Below are positions 10,501 to 25,500 of a stretch of 64,000 nt of DNA, piece after piece (position 1 is the first letter of the stretch; every line of letters begins with the position of its first letter). The stretch spans positions 8,777,714-8,841,713 of the forward strand of contig JANCRA010000033.1 of the NCBI GenBank assembly GCA_024362935.1, read 5' to 3'. The stretch is from Setophaga petechia (Eukaryota; Chordata; Aves; Passeriformes; Parulidae). The notes beneath the pieces were generated by a model. The model was not told the origin of the DNA. It did no database searches and saw nothing but the letters and a program-made list of their open reading frames with translations. A program made the position numbers and the translations under genes.

Positions 10501-13500
10501 GTTTGCTTGTGGGTTTGCACACCTACAAAAGTGGCACTTTTTTCCCATTGGGTTTGTTTTTACATGGGAGTATTTTTCATTTGATCTTCAAATACTTCTC
10601 TGTCAAACATTTCTAAATAAAACCTGCTTCTTGCTAGTGGCTGTTCACCTGGCAGCTGGCAGTCACTCTGCTGTGTTCCTGCCTTACATCACCACTGGGA
10701 ACGTGGTTTTGTGAGCAAATACAATCCCAGGTGAAGTGCAGAGCAGGCCTGTTCTTCAGTTCCTCCTGTTCATTTGGATTCCTCTGCAGGCTAGGGGCAG
10801 CATCCCTTACAGGACTGAGCTTCAGGTACAGTTTGCATCCTGAGAGATTCTTTTCAGTGGTTGTGACTCTATTTGAGGATTTGTGAGTTTGTTTCTTATT
10901 GTTATTTTTGCCAAGGTACTATTTAAAATGTGAATTGCACAGTGCTGTATAAGCTGTCCTCGTGTATTTTTTGTGGCCTTTTTGCGAGGTGATGATTTTT
11001 TAAGTCCATTATTTACCCTCACTTGCTAGTTTTCTATACTTCAGGGTTATTGCAGGACTGTTCTTCACTTCTTCAGCTGCAAAATGGAGGAGAAATGTTT
11101 AGGAACGTGTTCCCAAACTATTATAGAAACTGTTTACATTTCTGTAACACTGTGATTCCTCTTCCTGGAAAGTGCACGTTAATTTTATCAACGTTTCTCA
11201 GCAGCAATGTAAACTCCCAGCTGTTTTTCTAGACAATCTTTCCCTTTCCAGGATGCAGTCTTTAGATTTCATGATGGAAAACATTTTATTATTCCTACTA
11301 ATGCAAATAATTCTCTGCCAGAAACTTCCTCCTGTGCCACTGCCTTTGCTCTGAGCAGAGAATTTTATAGTAATGAAGCCTCTTCCCTCATCATCTGCAT
11401 CTCTAAGCTTGGGACTTTAAAACAGAGGTGGTAGCCAGAGAAACAGCAGATCACAGAACTACACAGTGCCTGCAAAACTCTTGCAGGGAGGTACAAATAA
11501 AGAAACTGGAAAAAACTGACAGCTCCAGTCAAAAGGACTTGTTATTTAATGGGCACCAAAGCTAATCTGAGTACACATTTGTGTGTGCTCAGAGTACTTT
11601 GTTTCTGGTGCCCATATGAATAGATTTTTATCTTTTACATTAAGATTATTCAGTTTCCACAGGAGAAAGGGAAAAGGAAAACTAATAATCTTATTGATTC
11701 TTCCCCAGTGAAATTTAAGACATCACTGAAAAGTTTAAAAATAATTCAAAATTAAGGCAATTGGCTTCATTTGGGAGGAGTGATAAACATCTGCCTGGAA
11801 GAATGAGCACATGGTTCTGTGCTTGAGAAATTGCTCTGCTCTGACCAGAATTTCGCTTTTAAGTGATTTCAGCAGTCCATGGGCACTGGAGCAGTTATTG
11901 TGAGCTAACATTCCTGCTGGAGCAGGCTTTGAGGGGTGGATTGCTCTGAGCCCACCCAGCACAGCACAGGAGGGAAATCACGGTCACAGAGTGCTGAGGG
12001 TTAAATACCAGCACTGGGGTTGAGTGGGTGCCTTCAGAACAAAAATCCTGGAACGTTTCTGGGGTAGGAGTCAGGATTTGCTGTCGGATTTTCCTCCCTG
12101 GCACAGGAGCTCCAGGGCTGTGATGGAATGGGATTCCTGAGGGCTGAGGAACCTCCCCAGTTCCAGTGTTGCAACCTGGGGCTCCTAGTGCTGGTTGTAG
12201 TATTCTGTTCATTGGCAATTTTAAAATTAAATATTTTACAGGAAGCTCGTGCTGTAAGGCTGTGGAGGAGACTCCCAGCAGAAATTCTGGATATTCTTTA
12301 CTCTGGCATCCACGCTTCTGATGTTTGCCTTCAAAACTTGCTAGGCAGGAAGTTTTCCTTTTGTTTGTTTAATTTGGTTTTCAGTTTGCTTTCTCTGTAA
12401 TTCAGGAGCTTGCAAAAACTGACTCCAGCCAGGCAGGGATTTCAGAAAGCTGTAAGTTTTACTCAGCAGATTCTCCCATGCTCTTTCTTGCATATTCTTG
12501 GAGCTGCATTATTTTTAGGTTGTTTCTCAAGCCCTGGAGTAGCAGAGCATTTGTGAATTACCATTCTTACAGCAACAAGTGTGTTTGTGGGGGAAATGCT
12601 GCAAGGGGTCACCCTATTGTAAATATTATGATATAGGTGTGGGACTATTTTGCTGTTGAGTACAATCCCTGTAAGAGGCCCAGCCTCAAAAATAAACAAA
12701 GGTAAATGGTTTCAGATGTCTGATTGCAAGGACTGACTGATTTTTCCTAACTGGAAAGCACATTGTGATGAAATAGGCTGTGTGGACACCAGATTTGCTC
12801 CCTTGGGTAAAACTTCATTTTGGAGCCTTTTCTCCTTTGTGAAGGAAGGAAAAACATATTTTTCTCTCATTTTTTCTGTAGAGTATATCTATATTCTGTT
12901 GGAATCCAAATAACACCATTTACAGTAGTTTTATTCCAATACATTTGGGATGCAAGTGGTTATTTGTCTTAGGTCTTCACCTGCAAACACAAAAGCAAAT
13001 TGCAATTGAAAGGTATCTAGCTCATAAAATACATTTCTGTAGTAGAGCTTCTGAATTTGAGTGTTTAACACTAATTTTGCTATTTGTCTGATCTTAGTAA
13101 CCAACTGCCTTTCAGTGTGGATTTTATACATAAATGTGGGGGGGAAAAAGAATCTACTAGTTTGTTTTTTTAACAAGCAAAAATAGTTTGTAGAGGTGAC
13201 AAAAATTGAGAGTTTCAGGGGCAAGCATAACTTTCTTCAGTGGTTATATTGAGGATGTTTCTGTTGATTGTGGTTGTGTGGCACTGCCTGGGGAGCAGCT
13301 GAGGCAGGGGCTGCAGGGCTGTGTGTGACACCCAGAGGTGTGCTAGAAATGAGCTCATTGATGGATGGATGGTCCCTGTGCAGGTGCTGTGAGTGCCTGA
13401 GGTGCTGTGGCAGGAGGGAGCCCAGGCCTCGGAGTGTCTGGCTCGGGCACCCGGAGAAGAGAGACCAGAGGTACCCTCGCAATGTCATCAACAACCAGAA

Positions 13501-16500
13501 GTACAACTTCTTTACCTTCCTCCCTGGGGTAAGCATGACTAAAGTTGCTTTTCATCATCCCACTCCACTGCTTTCCCCATTTTTCAGTGGTTTTATGGTA
13601 GATAAGTGCAGAATCTGGAGCTGGAGAAAATGATGGGGATGTGTTTGGTGGAGCTGATGCCAAGGCTGCCTCAGGGCAGCAGCAAACCAGACACAGGAGT
13701 GTCCTGAGTGTCCAGGACTGCTTTAAAACTGCCCCAAGTCAGCCTTTAGTCACTAGGAAAGCATGCAGAAATGTTTCTGGTGGTTACTTCAACAGCCATA
13801 ACATCCTCTCTTCTCTTTTTGTCTTTTTTTTTTCTAGGTGTTGTTTAACCAGTTCAAATACTTCTTCAACCTTTATTTCTTGCTCTTGGCCTGCTCTCAG
13901 TTCGTGGTTGAGATGAGGCTTGGTGCACTTTACACGTACTGGGTTCCTCTGGTAGGTCCTTCAAGGTTTATTTCTCCAAGACAGTTTTGGTGTGTGACAA
14001 AATTTCTTGTGCTGCCTTTTCTGTGAGGTGTAAGTTTGCACCTTCAATCATATTTTTAACTTGCTTCCTGAGGCCTGTGCTGTGCATGTTGCAGGGTTTA
14101 GCTTTCAGTGCAGTGACATCCCTGGGAAAAGCCAGAAAGAAGTGAAGGGGGAGCTTTGGGACACTGCTGTTAAAATTCTATTTGTTTTAAAGCCTGGATC
14201 TCCACGAATTCTCCATGAGTGACATGTGAGATGACACAGTCAGCTGGAACATGTAGGAATATTTTGGGGTGATTATTTGAAGGCTCTTCAAACAGCTGAA
14301 ACCTAAGCTGAAAATAGCTGATGCGTTTTTAGTTTTATTTTGGATAGCAGGTAGGAATTTCTAGATAAATGACTGAATGAATGCATTTCATTGCTGTATT
14401 AATTAATTAGATCACACATTTAGATATGTGTAAGTAGTAGAAACCTGCAGCTTCTAGCATCACCTTGCTCCCTTCCTAAAGTTCCTTATTGACAGAGGTA
14501 ATCAGTAGCTGGTTGCAGCTTTCAACACAAGTTGTAAAAAGTTCATTTTCTGTGGTGCATGAGGAGTATTTTAACTGTTTAGTCTGAGCTAACAGTCTCT
14601 GGTAGAAACACGACTTTGTGATACCAAGCCCACAAAGAATTGGCTTGCATGAATTAATTATTTTTTATACAGTGAAGGATGTGATGCAGGCATTTCCTCA
14701 TGGCAAGAGGAAATGAAATGACTGCTCAGATGTACAGAAGAGTAGGACTGAAGCCCTAATCAGGCAAACGTGTAATTATACCATGAGCAGAGCACATAAA
14801 TATCTTCAGAGTGTTCTTTGTGTAGGTGGAGTGTCTGTGTACATACACATGAAGGCACATGCATCCTCTGTTTATCTGAATATATAAAAAGGGGCTTATA
14901 CAGATTTCTGTATACATTGCTATACAAAGAGCTCTCCCAGATGAGTTGTGCTGACTTCAGTGGCTCTGAGGTGCTGAGCACTGGGATTTGAGGGGTCTGC
15001 CTTACCCTGGATTTCTCTCTCTTAGTTACTCAGCTGTGGGGTGAAATGAGATCTGGTACTCGCATTCTTCAGGTAAACTCTACAGAGGTTTTCTTGGGGA
15101 TAAACTTTACAAAGACTTGCTTGGGGGATTACCTTTACAAAGATGTGCTTGGGGAGAGCACCCTGATAAAACTGGAAAGGTTCTTAAGCAGCAAGTGTGT
15201 TTTTAAGCAGCTGGTGTGAGTTTGGTACTGGGATTGCACAGCAGCACATCTCAGTCACCGACGCGGGAGGATCAGCTAGAGAAAGGAAATGCAGATTGTT
15301 ACATTGGCACTGATAAATACGGCTGTTGTTGGGGGCAGATGTGATTTCTCCCTGACCCTTTGCTCCCTCTGTTTCCCCGTGCTGCTGGCAGGGGTTTGTG
15401 CTGGCTGTCACCGTCATCCGCGAGGCGGCTGAGGAGCTGCGCTGCTACATGAGGGACAAGGAGGTGAACTCGCAGATCTACAGCAAGCTCACAGCCAGAG
15501 GTCAGCCCCAGGCTGGGAACGCAGCCCTGCTGACAGCCAGAGCCAGAGTTCAGGCCTGGGAGGGGGCTCTGGGCTCCCAGGCACGTGGCTTTGTGGCCAC
15601 GGAGCCCTGGCACGCGGGGGCTGCTCTGCTGGAGGTTGGGGTTTGCTGAGGGTTCATGGCATGGGCTGGGTGGGAAGGGGCCCTAAAGATCACCCAGTGC
15701 CACCCCATCCATGGGCAGGGACACCTCCCACTGTCCCAGGCTGCTCCAGCCCCAGTGTCCAGCCTGGCCTTGGGCACTGCCAGGGATCCAGGGACAGCCA
15801 CAGCTGCTCTGGGCACCTGTGCCAGGGCATCACCACCCTACAGAGCCTAAAAAGACCCTAAAAATGATGAGGTGTGTGTTTGTCAGCAGCAGCTGCTGTG
15901 GTTCCTGAGGACTGGCAGGATCAGCTCCTGTATTTTCCATGTCCATCCCCTTGAGCCCTCTGCAGCCCCGAGGAGTTTGGAGCCCCCGTTTGGGAGAGAG
16001 CCCAGGCTGGGCTCAGCTGAGCCTGAGCCTGCTCTGGCCATTGTTTCCAGCTGTGCTGTACCTAACAAAGACATTTAAATTCTCATTTGAACAATCCTGT
16101 GCTGCCTCACTATGGAGTTACTCCTAATACCATGACAAAGATGGTGAGGCCAGGGTTTTGTTTCAAAAAGGGAATGACTGGAAAACTGAATCTGAGCAAG
16201 TTTTGGTTCTTTTCCGTTTCCAATCTTAGCTATAAAAGTTCATACCCCTGAATTAAGATGCAGTGATGTAGGTGTAGTAAAAAAAATGCTGCATTTGTAG
16301 GAATAAGGGTGCTTTTCAAATATAATTGCTTAAGGCTGGATATATTTCTCATGCCAGGAGTTATGAGGCAACTCCAAACTGGGGAGTTTGAGTTTCTGAA
16401 TATTAAATCCCCTTTTAATAACATGTTCTTAGTACAACACTTAAAATGCTTGGCAACCAACAAAAGCCTCATCCAAGAGGGGTGTACTACATCTATTTAA

Positions 16501-19500
16501 AGATATAAAAGAGTTGCCTTCTGGATTCTATTCAATGATCTATAAGGGGCCTGACCTCTCCTTTAGTTCTTTTCATATTGCTATTACGTTTCCCATGAAT
16601 GATTTCCCTCCCCCCAGTCCTTTAACTTCTCTAATTTTTGTGAAAGAAACCAAGGAGGATTGGCAGCTGGGCACTAGCTGAAAATCTCAAGCCACTGTAT
16701 TGAACATGATTTTTGTGCAGGAGCAGGAATGAGACTGTAGTATAGTTTAGAGTAGGAAAAAACGTAGAAAATTATTTATGATTGTCACATGGTTTGGGGA
16801 GAAGAGTAATTTTCTGTCTTTCACTGAATCTCAGAATTTAATTTTTTGGGAGAGCTGATCATCTTTTCCACTGATTAAAACCTCAGCTCCTCTGGGAATT
16901 ACCTGGGAGCAGGGAAGGGCCTGGTGAAGCTGGGGATGGAAATTTGGGGGTTGATTTATCTCACCCCTTTATACAGTCAGAGGAAGGAGCTGGATTTTCA
17001 AGGGAGAGTGTCATCAGTTCAGAGATAGAAGCAGCAAATATCAAAATGAATTTGGAATAGCTGATGTGGACAATTAATTTTCAGTGTAGTTGACAGTAGG
17101 ACTTGGGGATCTTACAGGCTGTTTCTTTTGTTGCTGCTGTAGAACAGCACAGGTCATGCTGCAGGGGTTTGGCACAGCCCTGTGCTGAGACCTAATGACA
17201 AAAACCTCCACCCTAAACCTTTTTTATCTTTTTACCCAGATGATCCATTTATGTTCCAAAATGATGAAACCAGCAGACTTCTGAAAAGATTTTTTTCTTT
17301 TTTTTTTTAGTGGGAAGCTCTGCATTTAAAGGAGAGTTGTTTGGATTGTTATAAAAAAATAATCAAATTTCAATCCCCTATTCATGAGCCACAAGCCTCC
17401 CTGTGTTCAGGGGTCTGTGTTCTGATCTGCTTGATGGAAAGCTCGAACTGTGCTTGCAAATTCCTGGCTTGTTTTTCTTCTCCTGCAACCCCCCTCCCTG
17501 GGTAACACTGCATAATAGAGAGAAACTCCACAGAAAAGTGGGAAGGGACCTCCTACTGAGGGGTGCTACTTAAGATACAGATCATTGGCATTTACCAGCC
17601 ATAAAAAAAACAATATTTTCCCAAACTCTGCGAGTCCTGCTCCACAGCATAAGGCTACAAAAGCCGAAAGTTTGGTGCAGCACATCAAACAAACCCACCT
17701 CCCTTCTTTTTTTATGTTTTAGATGCATTTAACTTGTTTTAGTAAACCTCTGGCTTCATCTTGAATTCCAGAGGAAGTGTTTGAATCTGTACTTCAGTGC
17801 AGCTTTGCAGATCTATTGTGAAATTTTGACATAAATGCTCACGGGGCAAAAAGGGGAATCTTTTCTGGCTAATATATTTATTACTTGAAATGATCTGCTT
17901 TCAGGTACATCCATCATGCTGCAGATTTGGTGATAATTTCAAAAACCATAGCTTAAATTGGAGCAAACTGTTTGCATTTGATTATGTTTATTTTCTTGTC
18001 TTAAAAAATGATAAATCAGGGCCCAGCAGAGAATGAAACAAATACCAGATAAATTTTAACAATAGATTTTTTTTGAATGAGAGATCAAGACTAGTTCCTT
18101 TTAAAAATTGATAAACACCAACTTCTATTCCGATTAACTTAAGGAAGTACAGACTGAAAGTGATATAAATGCTGAATAAACCTGTGTGTATTTAGAGGAA
18201 GCATTTCTAGTTGCACTTACAAACCAGGAGTTTATAATTACAAAGATATTTAAATAGAGCAGTTGTGGGAAATGGAACAGTTGTGCTTATTAGCTGGTTT
18301 TAAACATGCATGAGAAAACATCTGATGTTTAGGTGGCAGTTTCCCCACAGAAAGAAAAGGGAATTACAGAATTCCCAAGATCCAAATAAAACTAATTCAA
18401 GTAAGTTCTTTATGGGAGTCCTGAGTCAAAGGAAACATCTGGTCCTGGGCCTTCTTAGCAGGACGTGTGTGCACACTGCAGAGATGTCACCCACGGGGGC
18501 CAGGGAGGCTGCAAAAGCAGAATTAGCTGCCTAAAAAGGGCATCTCATTTATCCAGGAGTTAGAAAAACGTGTGCTGGTTAGAAAGGTCCCCTCTTTGTT
18601 TTACCATCCAACAGCTGAGGTTGGGAGGCTTCCCTGAGCAAGACAAATCTGCTCCAGCTGCTTTGGGTTTTCTCAAATTGGAAAAATTTTGCAGCAGATG
18701 ATACTGTTTTCAGCATAATGATCCCAAAAGCCTTTTATGTACGTAATGATAGGAAATCATCACGTTACAGCTTTGTCCAGGCATTAATTTCTCTTCTGCA
18801 AAATGATTTTTTTACCTTGTTAAGGAAAACCTAAAGAAGTAAGTTTGCCTGAACCTGCAGGTAGTGCTGCTTCTGCTGACAGTCACCAGATAAATCCTTG
18901 TGATCTTGGAGAGAATTCAGAAAATATGGTTAAACAAATCCACAGCTTTTCTGCACTTTGGGTCGGGAGTGGCGGTGCCTGTGTGGGGAGAGCACTCGGG
19001 CTTTTTCCCCCCTTCCTTTGCACAGGAGAATATTCAAAAGCACTTTTTGTTGCTTTGTGAATAACCGTATTAAAAGGGGAGGAAGAGATGTTATCTGTCA
19101 GACCCTTTTAGTGTCATAGTACCTAACTTTGTATAGCCCATACAGAAGACTGCCAGGGATGCTTTTTTTGATCCTCTTGGAGTGCAGCTTTTCTTTTCAA
19201 GCCCCAGCGTAATGGACTCTTAATCCCCGGTTTGCTTCCTGCCCCGGCAGAGATGTCTTTAGCCCAGCATTCATTTTGTTTACCTTTTTTTTTTTTAACC
19301 AAAAACCCTCACAAGGCAAACTCCAGAATCCATGAAAGACCTATGAGATATTTGTGAAATGGGCCATGACTGCTTATAATTTGTAGGAATAATTACAGCA
19401 TGCAAGGAAGTCTGCATTTATTAGCAGCAGTGATGAAGCATGTTGTTAGGCACACAGTGTGTCACCAAAGCAGCAGGCTGCCCCAGCCCAGAATGGCTTT

Positions 19501-22500
19501 CATTGTTAATTTGGAGCAGAAACACTGAAGCATATCCTGAGAAGGATGCTAATGAAGGGACTGCCAGTAGTAAAATCCCAGTGACCTTTGTGCTTTGTGC
19601 TAATTTCTATTCCCCCTCCCTTCCCCCTCCTGCTTTCCCCTGAGCTGCTATCTGGCCAGTTAGCCCGTGAATTTTGAGGTACAGTAGGAGTGTTGTCCGT
19701 GCCAGGGTGAGCTCCACGTGCCTCCCCCACTTCCACTCAAATCACAGCAGATTAAAGAGGCTTTTGTTGAAATCTAACAGACACGTGGAAGCAGGGTTCA
19801 AATTAACTGATTATAAATCACTAGTTAGTCTGAGAAGCCAAATCTAGAGCTGGCTAATGATTTGAAATTACTAGCCAATTGTTAAATTAATCCCCTGTTT
19901 TAAAGCAACTGGGAAATGTTTGACAGCTGCACAGGAATAAATATTTACATGATTTCTGTAGGACATGTTCTCTGCTTGTTTGGCCAGTTCTGCGAGAGGC
20001 AAAGGAGAGGTGGCAGAGCTGAGCAGAGACTGGAGCTGCAGCAGGGCAGGAAGTGAGGCTGGATTTTGGAAGGACCCATTGTACTTCCAGGCCTTGGCTT
20101 GAGAGTCGAGCTTTGTATTTCCAGGCACCTGAGATAAAGGAGTTGGATTTGATGGTTCCCTGCTGTAACTTTCTGTTCTTGCTCTGGCACCTGCCTGATG
20201 CTGAAAGTGGTTTTGAATTCATGAGTTAGGCAGTACAAAAAGGAGTTTAAGGAGTTGTTTCAGAGTTGTGACTAAGGAGTGGCTGGGGCTTTCTGCAGCC
20301 AGGGCTGCTGTCTGGGGCTGTTACAGGAGGGGCTCCAGCCCTTTTTGAGAGACCCACCCCTTAGTGGGGATAGTGAGCTCAGGAATCTTTCCAGGGCAGC
20401 ATTGCCCGGTTCCTGGGGTGGAAACATTTCCCATTTTCAGCCCCATAGTGCAGGGGAAGGAAGGGAGGGGAGGAGCAGCACACAGCACCCAAACCCTGTC
20501 CTGCTCTGCTCTGACACCAGCGCCTTTCCTTTGCAGGGACTGTCAAGGTGAAGAGCTCTAACATACAAGTGGGTGACCTCATCATTGTGGAAAAGGTTTG
20601 CCTTTATATTCATCTTTACTGTGTAAAGTTGGTTGTATGGGGTTTTTTTGTTTGTTGTTTGTTTGTTTTGCAAGACCATGGAAAATGGGATCTTTTGAAT
20701 TCCTACTTACTTTACAGCAGGCTTAGAATATCAGGTGTTGAACACAAGTTTAAATATTTAATCACTTTACAGTGCTCTCCCACTTCACCAATGACATCAG
20801 TATCTTTTCAAATGAGGGCAAATCTGTAGGTATGCCTACAACCTATTCTTTTACTTATACTATTGCAAGATAAAGAGCTTCCCTATCCTTTCTGTGACTG
20901 TTAGACACAGGTTAAATACCTGGAACAGATGCAGCACCCAGGTGTTCCTTTGGGTATAAGCATTGCAGTTTTGGGAGACACAGTGATCCATTTGTAGATA
21001 CTGGTATATACAGGTATATTTTCCCCTTTGTACAACTTTTAATGTGTTTTTTTTAAATCCACTGATTTTATGTTTTTCCCACCCACTCTCTGCAAGCAGC
21101 CATGACCTCTAAAACCATTAGTATGAAAATACTCAGTACAAAATGAGAAACTTGGTAGCTGCAGATTTCAGATACAGCCTTTCTGCTAACATGGGACTCC
21201 TTGAAAGGAAACCAGCACTAGTTTAAGATTTCTTCATACTTCTAGAATTACTCTCCAGCCCTTTTGTAAACCTAACCCTTGGGTCTGGTCAGTGGGAGCT
21301 GGCACCAGTTATTATCGTGCACTTGGAATTCTGCAGGGAAGCGAGTTCAGGATTCAAAGCAAACTGAATCCCAGGCTCCAGGCTGACAAAGGAATCCTCT
21401 TTGTGCCTCTGCTGCTCTGGGGAAGGCGCTGCACACGCGTGCAGGGCTGGCTGCACAATAATGGCCTTTCTTCTCCCCCCAGAACCAGAGGGTCCCTGCT
21501 GACATGATCTTCCTGAGGACGTCGGAGAAGAATGGTAAACATCTGGAACCAATTGTCAAAATAGCCATTAACCTTTCACTGGTTGTTTGGAGAAAATTAT
21601 CTTTTGGAAATGTGAAAGAAATAGATAATAGTAAAATTTTAGAGAGAGGGGGAACTCAAGTGGTTTTATGGACCACCACTTCTCAGGATGTTATACTCCA
21701 GTTTTGTTTGCTAATCAAAGAATGTAGGGGCTCAGTCCAGGGTAAATGAATCTAGTTGTATTTTAGATATATTTACTTACTGTTCAGGCTTGCTTTGTTA
21801 AGTGTGGGATAAGGAAATGTTTGATCAGAAGGGTTAGAAAACAGATTAATGGGAACATTTCAAGTGTCTTAAAAAAATATTGCACAGAGAATTCTGTCCT
21901 AGTGGAGGGAAAGGAATGCGATGCAGGAACATCATCATTCCATTATTAACAAATGCAAATCAGACCGTGTTTCCAGAGGAAGAAGGATGTGGGTGTCCTA
22001 GAGGGGAAGCCATGCCCTGAGTTACCTGTAGGTGTGCCTGGGACAGAGGTGGCAGGGTCCTGACTGCTGTTCCCATCCCCAGGGTCCTGCTTCCTGCGCA
22101 CGGACCAGCTGGACGGGGAGACGGACTGGAAGCTGCGGCTGCCCGTCACCTGCACCCAGCGCCTGCCCACGGCCTCTGTGAGCACCTGCCTGGCACTCTG
22201 TGCTTGGGAGCTTGGACGGACTTTACCTGAAAACCTGGGGCTGCTGCAGTCCTGTTTTTAGGCTGCAGTTTCTTTCCTGGGCACAGATAGGTGCCAGGAG
22301 TCTCTGAGGTGTCACCCCAGGAAATCCCCTGCTACCCCAGGGGTGTTTTCTGGGGGACTCCTGGGCTGCAGTAGCTATCAAGTAAATTCTAAACCATGCC
22401 AAGTAACTCTTGGAGCAGTATTCTGGTCAAACTCCTGTACATTATAAGCTGTGCCTGGCTGATAGGAGCTGATAGGGCTGATGGATGTGTCTGTTTGATA

Positions 22501-25500
22501 GGACCTGCTGCAAATCCGCTCCTACGTCTATGCAGAAGAACCCAACATTGACATACACAACTTCGTGGGGACCTTCACCAGGGTGAGTCTGCTGGCAGGG
22601 CCTGAAATCAACCCCAGAGCCACCAGGGTTTATGAAAATTCTCCATCCTATGAGAAATCCCTCTGCCAGTTCACCCAGCATCCCTCCCCAAACACCTCTG
22701 TGGACTCCTCTCACCCTCTGCTCTTTTCCATTACTCACAAGTTTGTTTATTTTTCTCTTTTTCCTATTGTAGGAGGACAGTGACCCTCCAGTAAATGAAA
22801 GTTTAAGCATAGAAAACACCCTTTGGGCCAGCACAGTGATTGCATCAGGTAAGGTGGAGACCCATGTAAAATTGTTTTTAAGGGAATATGTTAACAATTT
22901 TTAAAGGTATTTCTGTGATGGAATAATAATTCTGTCAGTAGGAGAAATTAGCAGTTGGAATGAGGTTTCCCCCTTGTCCTAACACCTCTGGGGAGCTGAG
23001 CTGACATCTAATTGCCTCTTGGACATTCCTAGATGAGAAAGAAGTGGAGTGGCCTTTGAGGCCCTTCTTTAGCATCTAGGAGCAGAATAGCACTTAATTG
23101 CTCTGCACATTGACATCCTAATCTGTAACAGAAATGGTGTCAAATGGATTCTGGGAACAGGAGCTGAGATGAAAGATTTCCAGGTAAGTGCTGCCATTGA
23201 CTTTGTCCTATATACTCTTAAGAAAGGAAAAAAATCAAGTCTTTGACAGATTTTGACTCATATGTACAATAAACTCCCGAGGCCTAAGATTAATCAATGC
23301 CCCCCTGTAGAGGCTTGTCAAAGTAAAAGCCTTGTTCCTCTCCTGCCCAGTGTGTTTGCTGGGCAGGAGCTGGAGGAGAGTGGAATTCTGGCATCCAGCT
23401 CTGGAGTTAAACTTGTCAAATGGAGAGACTTGACAGTGCATTTGCAAATATAATTTCAAAGGGTTTATGCAATTGAGTCTGTTTGAAATGGCCACAAACC
23501 AACTAGAAACACTCCCTTTTCACAGATCAGTCTGTTTTCAAGCTTATTCTAGTCCTGGCAGGTGCTTCCTCTCATTTTGACTGACTTATCAATACAATAC
23601 TGGATTTTGTTTCTCCTGTGGTAATAACAAATAGCATGTTGTAAGTTATTTCTGTAAGGAGAAAATGTGGATATTATTTTTCTTCTGCTGTCGGGCTGTG
23701 GTGCCATCTCACTGGGGCAGCCCCTGTAAGATGAAGCAGAGCAATGTGTCTTTCTCCATCTGCTGCAGGAGGGCTGGGTCTGACTCTGCCTGTTTGCAGT
23801 GGATTTGGAGTAGCTGTGCCATCTGCTGATCTGAATTGTGATGATCTTACCACCACCTGCCATCTGGCTCCAAGGATTTCTTGTTGTTTTTGGGGGTGTT
23901 TTTTTAAAGGAATGTTTCTCAGCATATTTTTAGAAACCACCTCTCTTGAATCAGCCTTATTTAAAAATAAGTCACCTGCAGCTTGTTAAACCTGATCATT
24001 AGGGAGAGCAGGGGAACAGTAGAGTATAAAGTAGCAATGTATTGGCAGTAGTGCTTTTTTTAGAGTTGGTTTTCTCCATTTTTACAGACTCCTAACTCTG
24101 GGCAATAGCAGTTTTTAAGCTGTTGATGGTAGACAGCTTTTTCTTCATGGCTCTTTGAAAAGTCTTTAAGAGAAAACCCATAGAAACTGTGTATTTTATG
24201 GTGAATTATGTTTCTGCAAGAGGAAAATTCAGGATTTGTTGCTCTCAGCTCTTTAGCAACTGTGGGACAGAGCATTCAAATTCACTGATGGGCTCCCAGC
24301 AGCTCCATCTGTTCCAGGAAGGTAGGAGTTGGTATGGTTCACTTTGTGTAGGAACAGTATTTAGATTAACACTTAAAGTAAATTGTAGATTTAAAAATAA
24401 GGTAATTCTGTCTTTGAGCTCTGTAATTAATTAGATTTGCTCTGATTGTTTCAACCTTTGCCAGTAAATACCCCTAGCTCAGAGCTGGTGTAATTTGGGC
24501 ACACAATGAAGGTTTGGTGGAAGGCAGCACTAAAGTGGGATTCCAAGTGGTGGGAGGAAATCCAAGAAATCCTCCATCCCTACCAACTTTTATTTATAGT
24601 CTGGAGAGACAAGTGGATCAAAAGGGGGTCAGGGAAGGTAGAGCAGAGCTGGCTGCTCTTCTCATGAGCTGATGGAGTCTGTGATGCTGCAGCAAGTCCA
24701 ACCCCGAGACTGAATTACTGCCTGTGAGGATGTTTCCTGTTCCAGTCTGTGTTTTCATAGGTGTCGTGTGGCAGATACCAGCTTTTTGAATTTCTGCTTG
24801 CTTCTGAAATTAGCCTGCTGAAAGTGCTCTCCACCTGAGGAGTATTTTTATGGGGAAAACCTCTGTGTGTGCAGGTACTGTGGTGGGAGTTGTCCTCTAC
24901 ACGGGAAGGGAGCTGCGCAGTGTGATGAACACCTCCAACCCCAGAAGTAAGGTATGGTGAAGAAACAGGTTTGTAATAAATAACAAGGGTCAGAGACAGA
25001 TCATTTTTTTAAAAGGAGATCCTTCCAAATACTCTATGTACACACTCTAGGGACAACCTCATAGGAATAATTAATATTTTCCAGCCTGTGATTTAAGATA
25101 GTTACCAGAACAGAAGCTATTTCTCCTGGATTTCTATAGGATTTTTTTCATCCTATTATGCATATGTCATTACACTTTTTAAGGTTGTCCAAACCATTGT
25201 TTTATATGTTTATAATGAAACACTTCCCATTAGAACAGAAAAGCTTCTTTTGCTATGTTTCTTCCTTTGTAGCACAGTTAAGACACAGTGCAGGGATGTT
25301 TACACAGCTTTTGGCAGCGTGAGCCCTCTCACACCTCTGCATCCTCTGCTGAGCTTCTAAGGGATGGAAATCTAATAATAAGCTGGCAAGAGTATTGATT
25401 ATAAATTTAAATCTGTTTGTAGTGTTTTAAAAGAAGAGAAGCTGACTAGTGGGAATGGCTCTTTGGATTTGGCAGCTCACTTCCTTTGTGAATATTGCAC

